This document shows, piece after piece, positions 52,262 through 62,394 of a stretch of 64,000 nucleotides of DNA. Made by a program: the position numbers and the translations under genes. The stretch covers positions 4,154,001-4,218,000 of the forward strand of contig NZ_VFPL01000001.1 in the NCBI RefSeq assembly GCF_006716645.1, given 5' to 3'. The first letter of the stretch is position 1. Every line of letters begins with the position of its first letter. The notes under the pieces were generated by a model. That model did not search any database. It had not been told where the DNA came from and saw only the letters and a list, made by a program, of their open reading frames with translations. This DNA comes from Arcticibacter tournemirensis (lineage in GTDB: Bacteria > Bacteroidota > Bacteroidia > Sphingobacteriales > Sphingobacteriaceae).

Positions 52262-52996
52262 ATGAAAAAAACTTTACTTTTTATTTTACTTATTTCGCCG
52301 TTTATAAGCAAATCGCAGCAAAGCAATATCAGCAACCGCAGTAACAGTATATATCAGCGCAGCTTCAATAATTCTACGGCCTATTCTTACAGTATAGGAT
52401 ATAAAATCCTAAGTTTTGAAGAGTTCCCGCGGATTCTGGACCAAACCGACAACAATGTGCTCAGACGCTCTGTTCTAAACGGTATTATTTTAAAATATAA
52501 CAACAAACAGATAAGCTACAGGCTTTCAGGCAGCTTTTATTCCAACCGTATTACTTTTCAAAATGGATGTGATGAATGCGAAGAAATAGAAGGGCGGCTT
52601 AAAGACAACCATATAAAGGTGGGTTTCGAAAAGAACTTCACATACGGCACCATTCAACCCTACTTCGGAATCGACCTCGGTATAAAAAGAAGCATCTTCA
52701 AAGGTGATGTAAAAAGCACATTTCAAACGCTTGATTCCAGCGGAGAATATGATGTAAAGACAGAGAAAAACGGACTGTCCCTTTCTCCGCTGCTGGGTAT
52801 CAAGTTGAATATAATTGACCATTTCAGCATCACAGCCGAAAGTACAATAGATGTCTTCTACAGCTACGAACGGCAGGAAAGGACGAATAATGCCAATCCA
52901 GGCAGTCGTACATTGCAAAAGTATTACAAGTGGGAGTATCTGTTGAAGCCTTTAGGAATGCTGAATCTGCAGTATAATTTTGGAGCGATATATTAG
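52262..52996 (+). CDS. Predicted outer-membrane beta-barrel protein
   Basis: A signal peptide (MKKTLLFILLISPFISKSQ) precedes an approximately 225-residue mature part with strand-turn alternation (YSYSIGYKILSFEEFPR, IQPYFGIDLGIKRSIF, LSPLLGIKLNIIDHFSITAESTIDVFYSYER) ending in LGMLNLQYNFGAIY. The ending fits a barrel. The function is unknown. Its stop overlaps the convergent priA stop by 4 bp. Confidence 0.75.
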   Translation: MKKTLLFILLISPFISKSQQSNISNRSNSIYQRSFNNSTAYSYSIGYKILSFEEFPRILDQTDNNVLRRSVLNGIILKYNNKQISYRLSGSFYSNRITFQNGCDECEEIEGRLKDNHIKVGFEKNFTYGTIQPYFGIDLGIKRSIFKGDVKSTFQTLDSSGEYDVKTEKNGLSLSPLLGIKLNIIDHFSITAESTIDVFYSYERQERTNNANPGSRTLQKYYKWEYLLKPLGMLNLQYNFGAIY

Positions 52997-55473
52997 TAAG
53001 GATCCACATCCACCTGGATGAGCGTCCCCTTGTTCTGTTTATCTGTCTCAAAATTCAAAAGCAGTCCGCGCAAAAACTCTTTCACTTTACTAATCGCTAT
53101 ACCATCGCGTTCAACTTTAATATATAGTGTTTTGATAAAGAAATTCCTGATGCGGCCCACCAGCGGATCTTCAGGCCCCAGAACACGTTCACCAAGAGCT
53201 TTTTTCAGCTCCTGTCCGAGCCGGTTCGCCACAGCACTTAATGCATGTGAATCTTTATGCTTTACATCTATCCGGATCATCCTGTATAAAGGCGGATACC
53301 TGAAACTCTTCCTTTCAGCGATTTCCACACGGAAAAGATCTTCGTAGTCATGTTCTATCACCTGTTGTATGACCCTGTGATTGGTACTATACGCTTGAAT
53401 AATAACTGTCCCCGGCTTGCCGCGTCTTCCGGCGCGCCCTCCAACCTGCGAAAGGAGCTGAAAACTTCTTTCAAAAGCCCTGAAGTCAGGATAGTTAAGC
53501 AGACTGTCGGCATTAATGATACCAATAAGCGTTACATGATCAAAATCAAGTCCCTTGGCAACGATCTGTGTCCCTACTAACACATCTATCCTCCGCTCTT
53601 CAAAATCGTTCAGGATCCGCTGAAAGCTGTTTTTACTTCGCGTCGTATCCAGGTCCATGCGGGCAATCCTCGCTTCAGGAAAGATAAACTGAAGATCGTC
53701 CTCTATCTTTTCTGTACCAAAGCCCTTCTGTTCAATATGCGTAGAACCGCAAGCAGGGCAAACCGGAACAGTATCTTGTTTATATCCGCAATAATGGCAA
53801 TGTAGTTTTCCTGTGCTTTTATGATATGTAAGACTTACATCACAATGAATACACTGGGGTATATAACCGCAGGTTTTACAGATCAACAAGGGAGTATAAC
53901 CCCTCCTGTTCTGAAACAGAATCACCTGCTCCTTCTTTTCAAGAGCCTCTTTTATACCATCAATAAGCACGCTTGTAAAATGCGACTGAATGGTCTTTTT
54001 GCTGGTCTCCTCTGCTATACCCACCACCTTGATCGCCGGCAGATTCGATTCTCCGTAACGTTGTCTAAGCTCAGCAAAACCATATTTTCCCGTCTTCGAA
54101 TTAAAGTAACTCTCCAGCGAAGGGGTGGCTGAACCGAGCAATACTTTAGCCTCATGCAGGCGTCCGGCGTAAATCGCTGTATCCCTGGCATGGTATCTCG
54201 GCGCAGGATCATATTGCTTGTAGGACGACTCGTGTTCTTCATCAACCACGATCAATCCCAGCCCGGTAAAGGGCAGAAAAACTGCCGATCTCGCTCCTAA
54301 TACAACGTTGTACTCGTTATTAAGTACCTTCGTCCACACTTCAGCACGTTCGTTATCACCTAACCTCGAGTGGTAGATTCCGATTTTGCTTCCAAAATAT
54401 TCTCTGAGCCGTTCTATTATCTGTGTTGTAAGCGCTATTTCGGGTAACAGATACAACACCTGCCTTCCCGACGTAATACACTCTTCAATTAACCGGATAT
54501 AAACTTGCGTTTTACCTGAAGACGTAATACCATGCAGCAATACCACATCTTTCTCTTCAAACAATTTTTTTATACCCTCTAATGTTTGTTCCTGCTCTTC
54601 GCTAAGCGTAAACTCCTTCAGATGCTCATAATCCCCTTCCTTAAGCCTGCTTACAACCCGGTTCTCCACAACAAATATCTCTTTGTCAATTAAGGCTTTT
54701 AACGGTCCATTGCCGCTTCCGCTTTCTTCAAGGATTTCCTTTTTTCCTACATAAGGACTGCTCCTGCTTAACTTCAGATAAGCGAGAAGGATATCCAGCT
54801 GCTTCGGACTGCGTTCAAGGACATTGAAAAGGGCTTTCCGGTTGTCGGCATCGGCATAAAATGAATGGAGCGTGATATATGCCACTTGTTTTGGCTTATA
54901 GCGCTCGACAACTTCTTCGGATATATGAATAACCCCCTTATCAAAAAGCGATTTCAGTAACCTGAATACCGATTTCTGACCAAGTAACTTCACAATGTCA
55001 CTTACCTTGAGCTCAGGCTGAATCTCAAGTGCATCTATAATAAGGAATTCTTTATCATTGAAGTCCTTTTTGTCATAAACAGCATCCTTAAGCAAAACCA
55101 CCCTGGTCTCACTGGCCAGCTTTAACGCCGATGGAAGTGCTGCCTGCATCACTTCGCCAAGGTGACACATATAGTATGCGGAAATCCACTCCCAGAGCTT
55201 AAGCTGATGCTGATTTACAACCGGACTCTCGTCGAGTACGTCAATCACATATTTAGCCTCATACAGTTTCGGCGGATTTTCACTTATATGATAAATGATA
55301 GCAGTGTAAATTCTGCTTTTGCCAAATTGCACTACCACCCGCTTGCCTACAGCAACCTGTTCATTCAGCGATTGCGGCACCCGGTAAGTATAGGTCTTGG
55401 ATATAGCCAGGGGTAGGATTACATCAACAAAGAATGTTTTTAGCTCTCCCTTCTCTTCATTCAGTTCCAGCAT
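52993..55473 (-). CDS. priA: Primosomal protein N' (replication restart helicase)
   Basis: A 3'-5' superfamily 2 helicase that reloads the replisome at stalled forks. The N-terminal DNA-binding domain (about 10-110) is followed by the helicase core: Walker A LLHGITSSGKTQVY, DEEH Walker B and motif VI QVGGRAGRRG. The eight zinc cysteines lie in CKTCGYIPQCIHCD and CHYCGY/CPACGS. The length of 826 residues is a typical Bacteroidota size. The start overlaps the DUF423 stop (TAATG), so translation is likely coupled. Confidence 0.96.
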   Translation of the reverse strand: MLELNEEKGELKTFFVDVILPLAISKTYTYRVPQSLNEQVAVGKRVVVQFGKSRIYTAIIYHISENPPKLYEAKYVIDVLDESPVVNQHQLKLWEWISAYYMCHLGEVMQAALPSALKLASETRVVLLKDAVYDKKDFNDKEFLIIDALEIQPELKVSDIVKLLGQKSVFRLLKSLFDKGVIHISEEVVERYKPKQVAYITLHSFYADADNRKALFNVLERSPKQLDILLAYLKLSRSSPYVGKKEILEESGSGNGPLKALIDKEIFVVENRVVSRLKEGDYEHLKEFTLSEEQEQTLEGIKKLFEEKDVVLLHGITSSGKTQVYIRLIEECITSGRQVLYLLPEIALTTQIIERLREYFGSKIGIYHSRLGDNERAEVWTKVLNNEYNVVLGARSAVFLPFTGLGLIVVDEEHESSYKQYDPAPRYHARDTAIYAGRLHEAKVLLGSATPSLESYFNSKTGKYGFAELRQRYGESNLPAIKVVGIAEETSKKTIQSHFTSVLIDGIKEALEKKEQVILFQNRRGYTPLLICKTCGYIPQCIHCDVSLTYHKSTGKLHCHYCGYKQDTVPVCPACGSTHIEQKGFGTEKIEDDLQFIFPEARIARMDLDTTRSKNSFQRILNDFEERRIDVLVGTQIVAKGLDFDHVTLIGIINADSLLNYPDFRAFERSFQLLSQVGGRAGRRGKPGTVIIQAYSTNHRVIQQVIEHDYEDLFRVEIAERKSFRYPPLYRMIRIDVKHKDSHALSAVANRLGQELKKALGERVLGPEDPLVGRIRNFFIKTLYIKVERDGIAISKVKEFLRGLLLNFETDKQNKGTLIQVDVDPY

Positions 55474-55856
55474 TATTTATTTTTAACAGCAGCCAGCAAT
55501 AGAAATAACCAGCCTATAATAAACATCAGGCCGCCGATTGGAGTTATCGGCCCAAGGAAACCGGCGCTTAAACCGGTTACAGCACGGGTAGAGAGTAAAT
55601 ATAACGAGCCTGAAAAGAGGAAAATGCCCAGGACGAAGGCATAGTAGGCTATATTGATGAAGCCATCGCGATATTTAGCAACAGTTGAAAGAAATAGCAA
55701 TGCCAGGGTGTGATAAAAATGGTAGCTGACTGCCGTCTTCCAGTTCTCAAGATCTGATGCTGAAATGCGGGGCTTCAGTCCATGTGCTCCGAATGCGCCA
55801 AGAATAACAGCTGCGATACCAAATACAGAAGCCGTAATGATAATTTTCCTGTTCAT
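55473..55856 (-). CDS. DUF423 family membrane protein
   Basis: A 127-residue protein with four membrane helices. The first carries the family start ITASVFGIAAVILGAFGAHGLK and the others include HFYHTLALLFLST and FVLGIFLFSGSLYLLS. The family is widespread and uncharacterised. The stop codon overlaps the priA start codon in TAATG, indicating one operon and translational coupling. Confidence 0.92.
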   Translation of the reverse strand: MNRKIIITASVFGIAAVILGAFGAHGLKPRISASDLENWKTAVSYHFYHTLALLFLSTVAKYRDGFINIAYYAFVLGIFLFSGSLYLLSTRAVTGLSAGFLGPITPIGGLMFIIGWLFLLLAAVKNK

Positions 55857-55912
55857 ATCTTTCTAAATATGCTAAATTAAGTAAACCTTACAACAATTCT
55901 AATTGTAAAGAT

Positions 55913-55920
55913 TAAATTTG
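55913..55920 (+). promoter_or_regulatory. Promoter -7 element upstream of propeller protein gene
   Basis: TAAATTTG fits TAnnTTTG and ends 10 bp before the ATG at 55931, giving a very short leader. Confidence 0.4.
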
Positions 55921-55930
55921 CAGACAGACC

Positions 55931-58549
55931 ATGAGGAAAATAATCATTCTATGTTCTGTTCTGTTAATAGCTATTGCTGTAATTGCGGTAAAATACTTTT
56001 CAGAACTTTCTGGCAACACCAATAGCAGCACAAAAGTATTAAAATATATACCTTCTGATGCCGCTTTAATATTGAGTTTTAATAATGATGAGTCATTTTA
56101 TGACATCTTCAGCGACTACGAGCTCTTTGATGCTATAATTGGCGAAACGAGAGCGGCAGAACTCGAGCAGTTGTACAACCTGTTACTTAAACAACCATCG
56201 CTAAAGGAAATAACCGGAGGCGAAAAAGTCTTTCTTTCTTTCCATCCCGGCAAAGCCGACTCTGTAAGCCTGCTTTTTTCTATGGGCTTTAATGAGAAGG
56301 CAAGTGAGAACGACATTCAGGACTATTTTATTAACCTTCCCGGAGTATCACTTACAAAACTGTCTGATGCCAACTGGTACAGCCTTTCATTAAATACAAT
56401 CAGTAAACCTTTTTTTCTTTACATAGCAAACGGCGCTGTAACAGGCAGCTTTTCGAAGGAGCTTCTTGCCCGTGCCGCCGAACCTAAGACAGGTAAAATA
56501 AACAAATCCTTCATTAGTGAAATAAGCGAAAATTCATCCAGAAACCATAATTCACCTGTCAGCCTGTTTATTAATCATGGGTCCCTGCCTTCTTTTTTTG
56601 CGTCGTTTATGCGGGTAAAAGCAAACGGGAATTTACTTTTGCTTAAAGACATGCTGGGATTTTCGGCACTCACCATGAACTTTAAAAGCGATGCACTTAT
56701 GTTTAACGGGATCAGCACGCCTGATACTGCTGCATCGGTTTATTTAAACCTGTTTCTGGGCCAGCATCCGGTGAAAAACCAACTGAAAAACCTGCTTCCC
56801 GCGAATACTTCGAATTCTATTCTATTCGGACTTTCAGACTATAAGAAGTTCCATCAAGAGCTAAAGGGCTATCTCAGAAAAAAAGGAGAATTAAACAAGC
56901 TCGACAACCAGCTGAAAACCATCCGATCAGAAACAGGTATCAATATTGACACGGATATAAAACCAAAATTATCAAATGAATTTGCCCTTATCGAAACAGA
57001 TAACCGGGAACGCCTCGGAATAATTAAGGTATCGAACGGAATAAAAATGAACTTTACTCTGCGACTGATCAGCCAGCAGATTACAGAGGTTATCTCGCGC
57101 CTTAATCACTCCAATATACTCTATTATTACCTCGGCGATCCGTTCAAAAGCTTTGCAAGACCTTATTTTGCTATCGCAGATAATTATCTGATTGTTGCAA
57201 ATTCACAAAGCGTGGTGCAAAGCTATTTGAATGAATACGCAGAAAACCGGTTTATTGTAAAAACGAAGGAATATACGGAACATGACCAATTGGTAGCCAA
57301 CAAAAGCAACATCCTGTTTTTTATTAACAATAAAAACTCCGGAAAAATAATGAAAGCTACTCTTAAGAGGGGCTATGCAGAAATATTCTCCGATGATAAT
57401 TATGCCCTCAATAACTTCTATGGCTTAACATGGCAATGGAGCTCAGAAGGAAAACATTTCCAGACGAACCTTTATTCTAATTTTAACACTACAGGTAAAA
57501 AGGAGTTAAAATCCGTTTGGTCGTTTAAGCTCAACGCCCGTATCGCAACGACTCCACAGATTTTCAGAGAAGGCCAGCGACAGGTGGTTATAGTACAGGA
57601 TAAAGTTTACAACCTTTATGCACTTTCGGACGATGGCAAAAAACTCTGGGCCACACAGCTAGACGGTAAGGTACAGGGAGTAGTTTGCAGATTAAACGAT
57701 GGCTCTCTGTTATTTAATACCTCTCGCAAGTTATATCGCATGGATATGAAAGGAAACAGCATAGCTGGATTTCCGGTAAACCTGCCCTTTAACGCTTCCG
57801 GCGGCCTGTCGGTTACCGCTGCTGAACCTGCGTCTGCTAAAATTTTCATTCCGGCTCAATCGATGATCCTTGCTTATACGACTGCTGGTGCAACTATCTC
57901 AGGGTGGAACAAAGAGCTGCCGGGCAGGATCATTCCTGACCTCAAGCTTACCTCGAACAATAACATCAACTACCTGATTACCGGAACACAGGATGGTCGT
58001 TTCTTTTTCTTTAATTACAACGGCCAACTAGTCGGGAAAGCGTCTATCCCTGGTAAAAGCTTATTTAAATATCAACTTTTCGTTAATAATGACCCGCAAA
58101 ACCCTGGTGTGGTCACTACCGATACATCGGGAACCGCTTATTACATCGGCCTCAACGGAAAAATATCTTCGGTAAACCTCGGAAAATGGTCAGACAGGCA
58201 CAGCTTCGACTTTAAAAATGTAAGCGGCGATGAAGACCAGGAGCTAATCTATTTGGATAAAACACAGTTGAATGTATATAATGGCGACGAAACCCTCGCT
58301 TTTACCTACGAATTTGAACACCCGGTGAATAACCTGCAATTATTCCCTATGCATAATAACCAATATGTTCTGGGGGTGTCTTCAGCAGAAGATAGCCAGC
58401 TCTTTTTATTTGATACTGATGGTAACCTTTTGAGAGGTTTTCCAGTTAAAGGTACTGGTAATTTTAATGTAGGCTATCTCAGGAATGATGGAATTCAATA
58501 TCTCCTCTGCGGAACCACAGATAACTTTCTCCATGCATATAAGTTATAA
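55931..58549 (+). CDS. Large membrane-anchored protein with C-terminal beta-propeller
   Basis: An 872-residue protein with an N-terminal anchor (IIILCSVLLIAIAVIAVKYF), an approximately 480-residue region starting LKYIPSDAALILSFNNDES (a DUF3352-like layout) and a C-terminal set of propeller-like repeats (YALSDDGKKLWATQLDGKV, MKGNSIAGFPVNLP, TTAGATISGWNKELPGR, NYNGQLVGKASIPG). The blades resemble PQQ/WD-type propellers without catalytic residues. It is co-oriented and nearly contiguous with the DUF5723-type gene (1 bp gap). The pair is common in Sphingobacteriaceae, with no known role. Confidence 0.8.
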   Translation: MRKIIILCSVLLIAIAVIAVKYFSELSGNTNSSTKVLKYIPSDAALILSFNNDESFYDIFSDYELFDAIIGETRAAELEQLYNLLLKQPSLKEITGGEKVFLSFHPGKADSVSLLFSMGFNEKASENDIQDYFINLPGVSLTKLSDANWYSLSLNTISKPFFLYIANGAVTGSFSKELLARAAEPKTGKINKSFISEISENSSRNHNSPVSLFINHGSLPSFFASFMRVKANGNLLLLKDMLGFSALTMNFKSDALMFNGISTPDTAASVYLNLFLGQHPVKNQLKNLLPANTSNSILFGLSDYKKFHQELKGYLRKKGELNKLDNQLKTIRSETGINIDTDIKPKLSNEFALIETDNRERLGIIKVSNGIKMNFTLRLISQQITEVISRLNHSNILYYYLGDPFKSFARPYFAIADNYLIVANSQSVVQSYLNEYAENRFIVKTKEYTEHDQLVANKSNILFFINNKNSGKIMKATLKRGYAEIFSDDNYALNNFYGLTWQWSSEGKHFQTNLYSNFNTTGKKELKSVWSFKLNARIATTPQIFREGQRQVVIVQDKVYNLYALSDDGKKLWATQLDGKVQGVVCRLNDGSLLFNTSRKLYRMDMKGNSIAGFPVNLPFNASGGLSVTAAEPASAKIFIPAQSMILAYTTAGATISGWNKELPGRIIPDLKLTSNNNINYLITGTQDGRFFFFNYNGQLVGKASIPGKSLFKYQLFVNNDPQNPGVVTTDTSGTAYYIGLNGKISSVNLGKWSDRHSFDFKNVSGDEDQELIYLDKTQLNVYNGDETLAFTYEFEHPVNNLQLFPMHNNQYVLGVSSAEDSQLFLFDTDGNLLRGFPVKGTGNFNVGYLRNDGIQYLLCGTTDNFLHAYKL

Positions 58550-58550
58550 A

Positions 58551-59960
58551 ATGCGGTTAGTTATCCTGGTTAGTTTCATACTATTTATTTTCAATCTGAG
58601 GGCGGGCGCACAGCAATTTGCTTTGTATAATACAGGAACACTATACGATTCATTTGAAAATCCCTCACAAAAGGCGTTTATAACAGATAGCAGCCGGCAT
58701 TACGCTTTTAACTTTTTCATTCCGGCTGCCGGTGTTAGCTATGGCACATCTGGACCAGGCCTTCCAACTATTAAAAAAGCTTTATATACCGGTAAATATG
58801 ATGCACGAACGCTTTCTGAAGAAGAAACCGGGCTTACGCGTATTTCGTCGGCCGAAAATGCCTATCTCCTCACTTTCAAACTATTTCAATCAGTAAAATA
58901 CCACCGCGAACTTGGTTTCTCATGGCAGGTCAGAACAGAGAACTATGGTGAAACCACAAATCAGACTCTTATTGTATTTCAGGATTACAAGCGCATCATT
59001 GACAAGCAGTTAGACAATCAACTCTTTGATAACAATATGTTTAACACCAATGTGTATGCCCAGTCTTATCATCAGTTCGGGTTTACCTTCCGTGAAAATT
59101 ACAACAAGCGGCTGGCTTATGGGATAAAGTTGAGTTATCTGAGCGGAATTGCTTATAGCAAGATAAAAATCAATTCTTCCGGTTTAAACATCAACACGGA
59201 GACACTCGACTATGATGTCTACATTGACGGAGATCTGCGTACTAACTTTTACTACGACGACATCGAAGGTAAAATGATTCGTCCAGGGTTTAAAAATCCC
59301 GGACTTGCATTTAGCTTGAGCGGGAACTATAAATCAAAGCGCGGGTGGTACTTCCTTGCGAACCTGAAAGATATAGGCTTTATTAAATGGAGCAAAGATT
59401 CCTATATGTTCAGGGACAAAAACTATACGATTGAAGCTGGAATGGTAAAAGACAGCCTGTGGCATGAGATCAAGAGTAAACTGCAAAGGAAAGGTTACAC
59501 TACTCTCATTAACGGAAAAGCCGAGATACTGTTCAATAAAGACCTGGGGAACTATCAGCCCAATCTCTTATTATCCAAAAATCTTTTTTACAAAGGAGGC
59601 GATATCGCATTGGTCAACACCTACAGATATAAAAGTCTCAATTTAAGTCTTTCTACCGATTATAACCTGAACAACTTTTTTGAAGTTGGTGCCCAGGTGA
59701 TGATGAAATCACCAAATACAGAGTTTTTTCTGGGAAGCGACCAGCTTTTTAAAACCATGGATACACAAAAGGCCTTAATTAATTCAGACGAAACTGTAGG
59801 CAATGGCTATAGTGGAGCTTCCTTCTACCTGGGTTTTTCCCTGAAGTTCGGAAGGATTATGAGCAGGCCTCAGAACGACAATTACATTCCAGGCATAAAC
59901 CTGAAGCCAGGCGCAAAACCAGGCTTCTTTCAGCGTATCCTTGGAAAAAGGCAGGAATGA
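58551..59960 (+). CDS. DUF5723-like outer-membrane protein
   Basis: ATG 58551 gives a signal peptide (MRLVILVSFILFIFNLRAGAQ) followed directly by QFALYNTGTLYDSFENPSQKAF, the typical DUF5723 start, and an approximately 450-residue barrel. The upstream part of the frame overlaps the previous gene and is rejected. The C-terminus SFYLGFSLKFGRIMSRPQND is followed by a disordered basic tail. It probably acts at the outer membrane with the product of 55931. The function is unknown. Confidence 0.85.
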   Translation: MRLVILVSFILFIFNLRAGAQQFALYNTGTLYDSFENPSQKAFITDSSRHYAFNFFIPAAGVSYGTSGPGLPTIKKALYTGKYDARTLSEEETGLTRISSAENAYLLTFKLFQSVKYHRELGFSWQVRTENYGETTNQTLIVFQDYKRIIDKQLDNQLFDNNMFNTNVYAQSYHQFGFTFRENYNKRLAYGIKLSYLSGIAYSKIKINSSGLNINTETLDYDVYIDGDLRTNFYYDDIEGKMIRPGFKNPGLAFSLSGNYKSKRGWYFLANLKDIGFIKWSKDSYMFRDKNYTIEAGMVKDSLWHEIKSKLQRKGYTTLINGKAEILFNKDLGNYQPNLLLSKNLFYKGGDIALVNTYRYKSLNLSLSTDYNLNNFFEVGAQVMMKSPNTEFFLGSDQLFKTMDTQKALINSDETVGNGYSGASFYLGFSLKFGRIMSRPQNDNYIPGINLKPGAKPGFFQRILGKRQE

Positions 59961-59968
59961 AATCTGGC

Positions 59969-60652
59969 TTACAAGCCCTTGCCCCCTGCAATGAAGTCTT
60001 TCAGATAATACGGCTCAAAATACGCCACGTCTTCAAATTGCTGCTGACCGAACTTCTCAAAAGCAAGCTTGCTCATATCTGCAGCAGAGTTTATAAAATC
60101 GTCCACAAACACAGCATTTGGATTTGCTCCCAATACGTCTTTGCATTTCGGCGCCCCATCTCCAAAGAAGACAACAATATTTTGATCAAGCAGTTCAGCA
60201 AACGAATCGCTATCGATAATCTTTGCCTCCACCGGCTGGAGCACATTTACTGCCTTGTCGAAAACCGCAGTATACACTTCCATCCGCCTGGCATCAATCA
60301 TCGGGCAGAACAATACCTCACGGGTCTGATATTGTTCCTGCATTTTTGAGGCCATAGATGTTAATGTATTTACTGAGATTAACGGAATGTCCAGCGCATA
60401 ACATAGACCTTTAGCTGTTGAGACACCGATGCGAAGGCCAGTATAAGAACCGGGGCCCATACTCACCGAGACAGCATCAAGATCTTTCATGGAGTAATTC
60501 CCGGCCTTCATCACGTCCTCGATAAAAAGAGTGACCGATGACGCATGTGCATTCCGTTCATTAAGTTCTTTGACGGCGATAGTATTACCATCGCGCGATA
60601 AAGCTACCGAGCACGAAGTAGTAGCTGTTTCTATTTGCAGGATAAGTGCCAT
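59969..60652 (-). CDS. tsaB: tRNA threonylcarbamoyladenosine biosynthesis protein TsaB
   Basis: An ASKHA-fold partner of TsaD in forming t6A37 of tRNA. Typical blocks are LILQIETATTSCSVALSRDGN, GPGSYTGLRIGVSTAKGLCYALDIPLI and CPMIDARRMEVYTAVFD. The length of 227 residues is normal. The gene sits close to the convergent stop of the DUF5723 gene (8 bp apart) and 45 bp from the YidD stop. Confidence 0.93.
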   Translation of the reverse strand: MALILQIETATTSCSVALSRDGNTIAVKELNERNAHASSVTLFIEDVMKAGNYSMKDLDAVSVSMGPGSYTGLRIGVSTAKGLCYALDIPLISVNTLTSMASKMQEQYQTREVLFCPMIDARRMEVYTAVFDKAVNVLQPVEAKIIDSDSFAELLDQNIVVFFGDGAPKCKDVLGANPNAVFVDDFINSAADMSKLAFEKFGQQQFEDVAYFEPYYLKDFIAGGKGL

Positions 60653-60697
60653 TAGGGCAAAGATGCGAATAAGATGACTTGAATAAAAGTTTTATGT

Positions 60698-60943
60698 TTA
60701 AGGCACAGGGTCGTGTCCATGACCTCCCCAGGGATGACACCTCGAAAGTCTCTTCAATGTTAGCCAGCCTCCTTTAAAAGGTCCGTATTTCTTAATAGCT
60801 TCAGCCCCATACTGCGAACACGTAGGTGTAAACCGGCAGGCTGCCCCTAAAAGCGGCGAAAGGAGATACTGGTACAAACGGATCAGCACCAGAAAGATCC
60901 ATCCCAATACCCATTTAATTGCTCTGAGAACCGGCTTCAGCAT
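60698..60943 (-). CDS. yidD: Membrane protein insertion efficiency factor YidD
   Basis: An 81-residue family member with an N-terminal hydrophobic stretch and the conserved [24 protein letters not shown]...GGHGHDPVP block. It assists YidC-dependent membrane insertion. Its start overlaps rnpA by 29 bp in the conserved order rpmH-rnpA-yidD. Confidence 0.95.
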   Translation of the reverse strand: MLKPVLRAIKWVLGWIFLVLIRLYQYLLSPLLGAACRFTPTCSQYGAEAIKKYGPFKGGWLTLKRLSRCHPWGGHGHDPVP

Positions 60944-61316
60944 AGGCCTTGTTTAATTGCTTAAAAACGAGAAGCAGTTTTTTCTCAATCACCTTGTATT
61001 CAACAATTTCCTTTCCAATATATTGCAAAGACAGAAGTAACTTCAGGTTGTGTTCGCGGAGAAATGAGTATAAAAATTCTTCCTTGTGGAGGCGGTAAGA
61101 CTCGCGGATTCGCCGTTTTATGAGATTTCGTTCATTTGCGTGTTTAAACCTCCGCTTGGGAACGATAATAACGACCTGCGAAGGAAATACCAAATCACCG
61201 GATTCGGGAATATGAACGACTCTGAAAGGATATACAAGAAAAGAAGAACCGTTACTAAAAAGCTTACTCAGAAGCTTTTTACTGCATAACCGTTCTTCTT
61301 TTTTAAATGTGTACAC
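60915..61316 (-). CDS. rnpA: Ribonuclease P protein component
   Basis: Protein subunit of RNase P, which matures tRNA 5' ends together with the RNA subunit. The RNR signature [20 protein letters not shown] is intact, as are [11 protein letters not shown] and [13 protein letters not shown]. The length of 133 residues is normal. The gene lies just downstream of rpmH and overlaps yidD. The RNA gene (rnpB) was not seen in the window. Confidence 0.96.
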   Translation of the reverse strand: MYTFKKEERLCSKKLLSKLFSNGSSFLVYPFRVVHIPESGDLVFPSQVVIIVPKRRFKHANERNLIKRRIRESYRLHKEEFLYSFLREHNLKLLLSLQYIGKEIVEYKVIEKKLLLVFKQLNKAYAEAGSQSN

Positions 61317-61381
61317 TTTTGATTGCCTTTTAGCCTGATTGTGCAGAGTGATCTCCAGACCGTTTGGGCTGCAATCAAAAA

Positions 61382-61540
61382 TTATGCTTTATGACGACGT
61401 TCGTCAGATACTGATAATCTTCTTCTGCCTTTAGCTCTTCTGGAAGCTAGTACCCTTCTACCATTTGCGGTGCTCATACGCTCTCTGAACCCGTGCTTAT
61501 TTCTTCTTTTTCTCTGAGAAGGCTGGAATGTTCTTTTCAT
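61382..61540 (-). CDS. rpmH: 50S ribosomal protein L34
   Basis: A 52-residue basic protein beginning [22 protein letters not shown] and ending [10 protein letters not shown], which is diagnostic of L34. It heads the rpmH-rnpA-yidD group, with 65 bp to rnpA. In many bacteria this cluster lies near oriC, but no dnaA or DnaA-box cluster is visible in the window. Confidence 0.97.
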   Translation of the reverse strand: MKRTFQPSQRKRRNKHGFRERMSTANGRRVLASRRAKGRRRLSVSDERRHKA

Positions 61541-61756
61541 GATTATAAAAATGTAGCTCTTAAAAACAAGAGCGCAAATATAGGTAGATTTTTTTCAAAG
61601 TCAAATTAATTTATCCGAATAAAACATCCAGCAGGAAAGCTTGTAATTAACTTAAATCCTAAACCTGCAACGCACTACATGCAGCCCGCAATTCACATCA
61701 TTGTAATTGCTGTGTAAGAGTAAGGACCACGCTCCTGTCAAACGAACAATTTTCCC

Positions 61757-61764
61757 TATTTTTG
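61757..61764 (+). promoter_or_regulatory. Promoter -7 element of nuoAB
   Basis: TATTTTTG fits TAnnTTTG, about 50 bp before the nuoA ATG. No clear -33 is seen. Confidence 0.4.
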
Positions 61765-61812
61765 TGCGGTTTAGTTATAAAAACTAAAGTACAAGGGATT
61801 GTATATTAACTC

Positions 61813-62394
61813 ATGGAACAGTTAACAGAATTCGGCAAAGTGTTTATTTTCCTCATCTCGGGTATACTGTTGGTATCCTTTACGCTTTTGCTCTCCCGGG
61901 TACTCGCGCCCCGAAAACCGAATCCCATTAAACTAAGCTCATATGAGTGTGGTGAAGAGCCGACAGGAAATTCGTGGGTGCAATTTAATCCACGGTTCTA
62001 TGTCATTGCTCTCGTGTTCCTGCTTTTTGATGTTGAAATGATATTTATATTTCCCTGGGCCACGGTTTTTGGCCAGAAGGCCTTGCTTGCAGCCAGTCCG
62101 GTATGGGGTTGGCTAACACTTGTGGAGATGTTTATTTTCGTCGGGATTCTGCTCCTGGGGCTCGTTTATGTGTGGCGTCGTGGTGATCTCGATTGGATAA
62201 AACCCGAGCCAAAGCTTCCTCAGGTTGATACTGCTATACCAAAATCAGCGTACGACCGTATTAACGACGATACTTATAAAACAAGAGCATTCACAGCAGA
62301 TCTTCGCAAAGAAGAACTTGCAACAGAAAAAGCGCCGGCCACAGTAACACAAAAGCCTGCCTTTAAACCTGCATTTAAAAGGATACAAAAATGA
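61813..62394 (+). CDS. nuoA: NADH-quinone oxidoreductase subunit A
   Basis: A three-helix membrane subunit of complex I near the quinone site. Diagnostic blocks are [41 protein letters not shown]. The length of 193 residues is long for NuoA (usually 120-150), because of a roughly 60-residue soluble C-terminal tail with Ala/Pro/Lys-rich sequence ([22 protein letters not shown]). It overlaps nuoB by 4 bp. Confidence 0.95.
   Translation: MEQLTEFGKVFIFLISGILLVSFTLLLSRVLAPRKPNPIKLSSYECGEEPTGNSWVQFNPRFYVIALVFLLFDVEMIFIFPWATVFGQKALLAASPVWGWLTLVEMFIFVGILLLGLVYVWRRGDLDWIKPEPKLPQVDTAIPKSAYDRINDDTYKTRAFTADLRKEELATEKAPATVTQKPAFKPAFKRIQK

Noticed and set aside
61382-61812. Possible oriC near rpmH
   Set aside because: rpmH-rnpA often lies by oriC, but no dnaA gene or cluster of DnaA boxes was seen.
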